Positions 57,081 to 64,000 of a stretch of DNA of 64,000 nucleotides are shown here, one piece after another. Position 1 is the first letter of the stretch. Every line of letters begins with the position of its first letter. The stretch spans positions 4,733,695 to 4,797,694 of the forward strand of contig NW_017804242.1 in assembly GCF_001625305.1 (NCBI RefSeq), read 5' to 3'. The translations under genes and the position numbers were made by a program. Origin of the DNA: Branchiostoma belcheri. Its lineage: Eukaryota; Chordata; Leptocardii; Amphioxiformes; Branchiostomatidae. The notes beneath the pieces are model-generated. The model was not told the origin of the DNA, did no database searches, and saw only the letters and a list, made by a program, of their open reading frames with translations.

Positions 57081-58379
57081 ATTTGAAATTATAACGTCCA
57101 AGTGTGACAACGTTATACGTGGGAAGTCACCACAGCAATAATCTCTGGTAGCAGACAGTAGAGCAGAATCATATGTCTCTGCAGTTCTGTAAGAACGTCT
57201 TAGTTTTTGCTGTGAGGAATTAGAAATATAGCCTTCTGCTTTTTAATGTGGTACTAATGGAGTCTCGTGTTTTATACTTATGTACCAGTTCATAATATCG
57301 AATGATCAAGGTATGAGACGTTATTTTAGATTACGTTATTGGCCATGCCATATGTGGTAACGTAATTACAATTGTATGAAACAGCTCCGACAAGCTGAAC
57401 TGTAATAAAACGTGATTGCTTACAAGGGGAAAAAAACCTTTAAACTTAATGCACAAAATAAATCAAAATGTCTCGGAAACGTTTGTAAAAATAGTTATAA
57501 AACTAGCTGCAAGGAATCAAGAGTAAGACTTTTCTTTCTCATTAATGATTTATGAAAAAGTTATTTTTCTTATCGGCTGTTCCAATGATAAATGTTCCAA
57601 TGATTTGTTTCAATATCATCTAATATTGCGTCGAGGACTACAAAGCATCTATCATATTAATAACTTTCAATGAGCTATTGTTTTCTCTGTTTTTACAAAG
57701 GAAATGCTGTTCGCACTACGCCTATCTACGATTTTCAGCAGGGATAGGTCTTACAACCACTAAGTCATTCTGTCAATAATGACAATCTAAAAATGGGTGC
57801 AATATTGTTCACGACACTCCAAGGTGAAATACCATGTGATGTATGGTGCCTGCTGTGCCACGTGGGTCTCCAATGTCTCCAGGCAGTTTACAAATGAATT
57901 TAAATTACCCAAGACTCCCACCCACATTCACGATGGTTTATCAGTTATCCCAGTCAGGACAATATGAACTGCTCGAGAACATTTCAAAAGCTGTCAATAC
58001 TGTCAATGTGTTAAAATAACTTTTCTTGGAGCACGAAAAACAAACATATCGAAATCATGATGACAACCGTTGTTAAACTTTTAATAATTTTTTATTCTTA
58101 CAAAGTGTAAGCGTTTTTGCTACCAAGAGTATAAAATAAGCAGGCAAAAACGTGTTACGCAACCTTTAGTAGTATTGATCCCTTTGTGTCACATGAAATA
58201 GATTTTAGACGACAAATGAATTTGGTGACTGTAAAGGTGTGTCGCTCTGATTTGGACCCTAGCTGGTCGAAGCCTTATTCCAATTATAACTTTAATTACT
58301 GTCGAGAGCCGCTGACGTTTTTCCACTTCAAAGATTGAAGTGTTTCTTGAAAGAACGTGCTTAGCATGACACGGGTACG
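57081..58379. other. Possible 3' untranslated region, then empty
   Basis: AATAAA motifs near 57403 and 57456 could end the transcript of the exon at 56840. Beyond them nothing is recognised. Confidence 0.3.
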
Positions 58380-58640
58380 GGGGAGGTTAACCTACACGTT
58401 ACATAACCTTGATAGAGTATCAGGTAGTCAACCATTACACCTCCTGGATGATCTTTCCGGGATGGAAATATTGTATCCCGGAAATATTGTTTTGGGTGGA
58501 GGGGATTTTATGTAATTTGTCCTGAGCAGCAATGATTACAAGTGAGTGGGCATAGACTGGGTTTCAGTCGATTGACAGGGTTGTGACCCGGCATGCTCTG
58601 GGTGGCAGGATGTGGTATGAGGTCGCTAGGCATATGACCT
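58380..58640 (+). mobile_element. Possible family F end segment
   Basis: GGGATGGAAATATTG, ATTGTTTTGGGTGGA and TGGGTTTCAGTCGATTGACA resemble the second half of the copy at 1095. Similarity is moderate and by eye only. Confidence 0.3.
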
Positions 58641-60340
58641 GAATGAGGCATCAACCATCATGCAAAACCAGAGTAAGTTACGTCATACAGCTGGATGAGT
58701 AATACATTGTTCTTTAATTCAATTCAATATTTCCCTTACGGTAAAATGCAGTTCCAGTACGTTTACCCTCAGAATGTCCAGTAAGTCTGACATCTCCAAC
58801 TTTTTGTTTTTGAAACTCGTGTACTTAGATTTCATAATACATTAACCGGCGGCAGATCTCATCTACCCCTACCTCTTATTAGTTGTCATTTGGGGTACCA
58901 CAGAAGATCTTGGTAACACAAGTTACGCAACTAACAATTCTATCTAGAGACACCCTGATGAACTCTTGAAGTAATTAATGGGGTATTGAGATTATGTGGG
59001 AAACGTGTAATCAAGCTAAATAAAGAATCCACCATTACCTGTAACCAAATTTTTTTGATGAATTTGAATTAGATGACATGCCCTAGCCTTGAACCTCTGC
59101 ATCGGGATTACTAACGGAATATAAAGCTGACAATTAAATATTTTTTGCTTCACGATTTACTTCAATCCAATGAAGTAGTATAAAATAAGTAAAACAATCC
59201 TAAAATCATTTCAAACTATGTTTTAGTCAATGGGCCAGAACTCCAAATTTTACATATATGTTTCAATGTCATTCGTAACGTTTAAAATACTTTTGCGAGT
59301 TTATGAACTCCTGACTGATTAAGTCAGAAAGGAGTTACTTTAATTACGTACGCTAAATATCTGTTTTAACTTCTCTGCCTCAGATAATCCTTCACTTATC
59401 AACGAATTATTTTGTTACGGATTTAGAGATCCAACTTACCCACTAATTGTAAGAATTTTCATCCATGACTAGATATATGGAGATTAAAGTGTAGTTTGTA
59501 TCTGACGCCATTGCAGCTTTGCATTACGCTTGCTAAGTCTTTAATTTACATTTTAGGTGGAAATTGTGGCATTCTGTATCTCAAAAAAGTAAGATCTGAC
59601 GCCACGGCGTTATCGCCGTCGCTGCAGCCGGTCTCTTTTCTCATTTCTTGGATACTATGGATTGTCTGAACGGCTAGTTTCTTCAAGATCGGATTATTAG
59701 TTTCAGTAATAGTTCACATCACGTTCAAAACTTTTACTGTACATGTAGATTTTCGTAATTGATCACTAACTTGTCTTGTTTATACTATTTTTTCTCTTAC
59801 CCACTTTGTGATTATGTATGCATGTTTTTATTGTGTATTACTCTCATATTTATGTTTTTTAGTATGAGGCAAGCAATCTGTGCTTTTTGCCTGATACTCA
59901 ATAAATATATGTGAAAATTATAACAGGTAGTAGTTAAAAATATACTGGTTTTGTCGTGCAGGCCTGAGAAATTGGTATGATGGAACTCGAGTTTACTGTA
60001 TTTAAAGTTATATTAGACTTCCTTAAAGCTTTTGATCGATGGAGATCGTATGGTAATCTGAGTAGACGTAGCATGGCGCTATCTCAATATTTTATTGCTT
60101 TTTCTTTAAACCGTCAATTTCCTTCAACTCGCTCGATTTAAGTACTGACTACTCTCCCTGCGATGAAGGCCCTGGAAAATTTCCATATCTCATGGATTAT
60201 TCAAACTTAATTAGTATTTCATGCTGCTATGAAGTTTCCATAAATTATATAATAGGGAGTTTTATTTCTTTAAGCCCACTGGTGTATTTTCACATGAAGT
60301 AGAATAGGATAGTTCTAGTCGAAATGTTATGTTAGGGTAG
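58641..60340. other. Empty, with a possible LINE-like 3' end near 59.86-59.93 kb
   Basis: AGGCAAGCA and TGCTTTTTGCCT can pair just before CAATAAATATATG, recalling the hairpin-plus-tail ends of LINEs. No polymerase peptide precedes it, so it is not called as an element. Confidence 0.25.
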
Positions 60341-60550
60341 TGTGGTCGTGTACGTGGCGTAACGGCAGAGTGCTCGACTCAGAACCAAGAGGCCTCGGGT
60401 TCGAGTTCTGACATGCCACCGATCTTGTGCCCTCAGGAGAGGCACTTAACGCAAGTATTGTCCTGTTCTGTATTTGTCCTCTGCGTTGGCGGCGGCATAA
60501 AATAAGTTGATATAACTTAAGTGTATTGATAAACCCGGGTACGTCACGTT
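60341..60550 (+). mobile_element. tRNA-derived SINE, copy 3
   Basis: Plus-strand copy with a GTGGCGTAACGGCAGAG box A, a GGGTTCGAGTT box B around 60397-60407, and the GTTGGCGGCGGCATAA tail. The middle of the tail is shorter than in the other copies and the end is poorly defined. Confidence 0.78.
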
Positions 60551-61774
60551 TCAGGCTACTTAATGAAGTTTAACTTAATGTATATTGTCTTGCTCGTAAA
60601 GAAAGTAGGGCATTGGACAGATTCATTAGAATGGCCTTACTGAGACTGCAACGTAAAATGGGACGCTAAAGGCAGATTTAGATAGAACAGTACACCTTCG
60701 CTGCTAACCAATAGACATTCCACCGAACAGGTAGATATAGAATGCAGAAGTACCTATCTACTATTTCAGGAACTATAATAGAGCAGGTCCTTTACTGTTG
60801 CAGTATATAAATTGCTTCCAAAGCTCTACCCTTGATGCATGGAATCTATCAACCTTGCTTAAGGCTAAGAAAAACACAAGTGGGAACCTTATTCCCGGGC
60901 GATTGGAAATAAATAGCATGTGGCTGTACCCCAGCTGGGATCTTGCTCCCGCCTACATCCTCCACGACTTTAAAATTACGTATTGATCGCAGTTTTGGCA
61001 TTTAACTTGGAGATGTTTTGTCTGGAAGGAATACTTTACGAGAACTTTTGAAGAAGGAACAAATTGAAAACAATTTTGTTCATGTTGCAATTTCGATCGA
61101 AGAGTTTTGTTCTCAATGGCATGTTAAGTTACTAACAGTAAAAAGAAATGATTGGAACTTTGGATCCAAACGTACTACTTGAGTGGGCGGAGATTGGGAA
61201 TTCAGTTGATTGGCCCGGTTTCATAGTATGTGCAGTAAGGTGGCCAGTGATATATGCACAGCGTAATCTTGGTATGAAACACAAGCCGTGGTTTAACATA
61301 AGAGTACGCAGTCATACTCTTTCTTTTTGGCAGTCCATACTATGCAACCATGCAAGTGATATAATCCATTAAATCATGCAATTTCAGTGAGTATTTCCCC
61401 ATGATCATACTCATTACAACTTTAATATACGGGTACACTTCCTGGAAGTCCGGTTTATTGTTTTGAACGTGAAAGGCTGAATACCCATTGCACAGGATTC
61501 TATACCACCGAAACAGGTTGACTTTCTCTATACTTTGTATCTATTTACTTATTCAAGATTAAGGCAACTAATAGTGTACTGCCAAGAATGTGATTTCATT
61601 ACAGTATGTTTGATAGCAGTAAACTCTAATGGTAAGGGGAAACATCTTGAAAATGTCAAAATCAATCCTTGTTGCACAGGTGTAAATTTGTATCATTGTC
61701 ATACGATTCACAAGACTACATTATGTTTTATCATTGCAAAATGTAAAAAAAAATGTAAAACGATTGTGTCTTAA
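60551..61774. other. No supported gene
   Basis: The plus frame at 61148-61372 (74 codons, MIGTLDPNVLLEWAEIGNSV) is protein-like but has neither a splice signal nor a recognised motif. Confidence 0.35.
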
Positions 61775-62088
61775 CATTTCAACTCCAGTGTGCCTTGTAG
61801 TCTTAATAAAAGCTTATATATCACACAGCCCCTTGTTTATTGATGTATACATGCTGCAAAGTAACGTATAAAATTGTCATGAAAATGAATCTATAAACGC
61901 AGAGTATAATTAATGAAGTTTTCAATGTGTGAACATTGCAACTCCAATATGCCTAGTACTTCTTGATAAAGCTTATATATTACAAAGCCTCTTGTACATT
62001 GATGTATAGTGTTGCACATCGATGCGTACAATGGTCAAGAAAATGAATCTAGAAGGACAAAGGATAATTAATGACAGACAATTTCCAG
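61775..62088 (+). repeat. Tandem duplication, period 159 bp, two units
   Basis: CAACTCCA at 61780 recurs at 61939. AAAGCTTATATAT, CATTGATGTATA-like and GAAAATGAATCTA segments follow in both units, ending at ATAATTAATGA. Moderately diverged; each unit has possible polyadenylation-like A/T motifs but no coding. Confidence 0.6.
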
Positions 62089-62498
62089 ACGGTCTGAGGT
62101 CAGGTGCAAGGAATGAAATATGTTCATACATCTAGTTTGGGTTTTAGCACGTAGAATACACCACACGCCAAGTATAATTATAGTAAAATCTATCCCAACT
62201 AAAAGGACTATAACTCTTGTAGCCTTATGTTGCTTCGAGCGATTAGCTTTAATGCGGTATCGGGCAATTCAGTCACAACTTATCCAGAAAAACTCCATTA
62301 AACACGTTTTCGTCCAGCACTTTAAATACACCTTTGCCACCAGATATCAATGTCGTGCTTTTCCACCCGTTTCCTCAAATAACCTTTCCCCCGTCTGCTG
62401 CAATAAGTTCCGTTTTGTGCTTTATTGTAAGAGGAAATAACGATCGTGATCGACCACTCGTTGTCGAAAATGCAGACCATGGTAAGTTATTCACTACT

Positions 62499-62740
62499 TA
62501 CCTTCGCCAAGAAGGTCATGTTTTCAGTAGCGTTTGTTTGACAGCGGGGAGGGGGGGGGGCGCCGTCACGTCCAGTGGTGCGAGGCGTCATGAGTCCTGA
62601 CAAAACAGAGTAAGCGATGATTGTGTGTATGTATGTATGTATATGGTTTAGCACGATAACTCAAGAAGCTTTGAATGGATTGTTTTAAAACTTTGTAGGT
62701 GGGTAGGTCTTCATAACACCTAAAATGACTAGATTTTGGC
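62499..62740 (+). mobile_element. Repeat family G, copy 2
   Basis: It has ACCTTCGCCAAGAAGGTCAT, then a (TATG)n core at about 62627-62645, then CACGATAACTCAAGAAGCTT and GTGGGTAGGTCTTCATAA, as in the copy at 35295. An extra ~60 bases including a run of ten G (62551-62560) lie between the start and the microsatellite core. Confidence 0.6.
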
Positions 62741-62862
62741 GGTTTTCCTAAGTACTGCAGCAGAACGTCCGGTTTTGATATCTCGTTATCTAGACATGCT
62801 AGGGGCACGAAACGAATTTTGGATGGTGGGTAACTATAGTTGTGTATGTTTCTTAAATACAG

Positions 62863-62945
62863 GAGCTGAAGCAAAGCAAATAGGGAAAGAGTTTCAACCG
62901 AGGAAGAAGAAAGAGATTTCAGACTTCCAGGGAAAAGATTTTTAG
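62863..62945 (+). CDS. Possible short terminal exon, lysine-rich
   Basis: An acceptor (tgtatgtttcttaaatacag) is followed by two split-codon bases, 26 codons and TAG. The peptide is strongly charged (GKEFQPRKKKEISDFQGKDF). It lies just beyond a copy of a mobile repeat (62499-62740). The short length keeps confidence low. Confidence 0.25.
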
Positions 62946-64000
62946 GGCGGGGTCTGTGAATGTATTGTATGATCATGGAGAAGTAACCGATGGAATTACA
63001 TCATATAATTGAAGACATAGTTTACACAGTTGCACAGTACGCATTCCTGTGGCGACCTCATACATATATCACATCCCAAACGGTGACTGTTTTCCATCAG
63101 TTACCACTGGTAAATTTTGATTATTGTAAAATTATTGTATTTTGTAATTTTACAGTCGTTATTGTTATTTTCCTGTCATTGTTTTTTTTGTCAGTTTTCT
63201 TCAGACACCGTCAGATTCAAATCAAGCTGCCAAACAGATTCATCCATGCAATTTCAATAACCGAATAGTTCGCTGCAACTGCACACTATTGCCCCATACT
63301 TCCATCTGCGCTTTATTTCACCCAATTCATTAATGCAGTGCTACAAGAGTGGTAGCTAATACTGTGTAGTACTTAAAAGCCGTACTCCTTGACATTTAAG
63401 AAGATCTTCTTTTATCAAACCTATCCCTGGAAATGTACCTCTTAGCTATGATACGTCTTAAGTATATACCAATCTTCTCGGAGGGGGAGTATTCTTGATT
63501 TAGTGCGAGCTAACTTCTTGATGTAGTACTTTAACCTGATACCCCAATGGCTATGTACGATACATGTATGTTATACAATCTGTAATTAGAATGGAAATCA
63601 CGTTGAGAATTCATGACATGTGCGTTGTCTGCATGTCTTCAAGAATTCAAAATATACATGCGCCATTCATATCAAAAAGACAAACTGATTTGATTATTGC
63701 CGAAATGAATTAATCATATGTTCACATTTTCATTACTGTTGCTCATTGTTAAGGCCGTACTTTGCCCCATACTCTGCCTCGTTAAGAAAATTGCAAGTAC
63801 TTATCTACCTACCTCAATTTCAGTTTACGATCTATAAAAGTTATTATGCGCTCATCCTGCCGTTTTGTATTCCACAGAGGGTCTAGAAATGGTTTAGTAG
63901 TATCTAGAGAATTGGACCATGTATGAGGCAAGCTAGGGAGGCTTTTGATAATATAGAGCGGCCCTTTTTTGGTAAACACACTTCAGTCAGGAAGATGCTC
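62946..64000. other. Window end, nothing recognised
   Basis: A hydrophobic plus frame at 62990-63268 derives from T-rich sequence. The rest is AT-rich. Confidence 0.45.

Noticed and set aside
62566-62976. 136-codon minus-strand frame
   Set aside because: It is antisense to the family G repeat and its microsatellite; low-complexity histidine/tyrosine runs come from the repeat.
1-64000. LTR retroelement, retroviral or other virus-like copy
   Set aside because: No paired long direct repeats with TG...CA ends, primer-binding site, or capsid, integrase or envelope motifs were seen.

Overview
The window reads as AT-rich nuclear DNA of an invertebrate animal. There are no dense prokaryotic-type genes. 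Coding signal appears only as short open stretches bounded by spliceosomal acceptor and donor sequences. The rest is a dense patchwork of old, short, divergent mobile elements: a tRNA-derived SINE family, at least four 3' ends of CR1/L2-like LINEs, a probable Penelope-like fragment, and several small terminal-inverted-repeat or foldback families. This mixture, and the particular repeats, are what I would expect of a lancelet (Branchiostoma). That is an inference from memory of such repeats, not a database result.

Coding content is sparse and mostly unidentified. The best gene is on the minus strand at 30.2-31.6 kb. It has an internal exon with a clear acceptor and donor, followed by a phase-compatible last exon, and together they give about 157 C-terminal residues with a hydrophobic segment and then six cysteines. 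Other probable terminal exons are at 7.72-7.88 kb (minus, with a polyadenylation signal), 22.06-22.17 kb (plus), 45.9-46.1 kb (minus, cysteine-rich), 50.6-51.1 kb (minus, two exons), 52.95-53.71 kb (plus) and 56.84-57.0 kb (plus). None could be assigned to a family, and upstream exons were not found.

Layout. 0-12 kb: repeat fragments, an unusual perfect 20-bp hairpin near 8.78 kb, one terminal exon at 7.8 kb, and SINE and TIR-element copies at 10-12 kb. 13-17 kb: a 183-bp tandem duplication, a foldback element with roughly 100-bp arms, a cluster of alternating GAACCGTG/CACGGTTC motifs, and a LINE tail. 18-28 kb: a CRE-containing promoter-like site, four LINE tails in both orientations, a Penelope-like fragment, and three copies of a ~270-310-bp repeat (the first at 6.6 kb). 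29-34 kb: the best gene plus a TIR element whose right half is duplicated. 35-37 kb: a SINE and a three-unit tandem repeat in which every unit carries an AGGACAnnnTGTCCT palindrome of steroid-receptor type. 39-44 kb: nearly empty. 44-49 kb: a 350-bp direct duplication with paired CACGTG boxes 22 bp apart, a cysteine-rich exon, and a 384-bp element with 31-bp inverted ends. 50-57 kb: several candidate exons and two TIR elements. 57-64 kb: a SINE, a 159-bp tandem pair, and a mobile repeat ending in a G-run.

I see no CRISPR array, rRNA gene, stand-alone tRNA gene, LTR element or virus-like element. Nothing here forms an obvious multi-gene system. The strongest candidates for something undescribed are the small cysteine-bearing gene at 30-31.6 kb and the tripled receptor-type palindrome at 36.4-36.8 kb.
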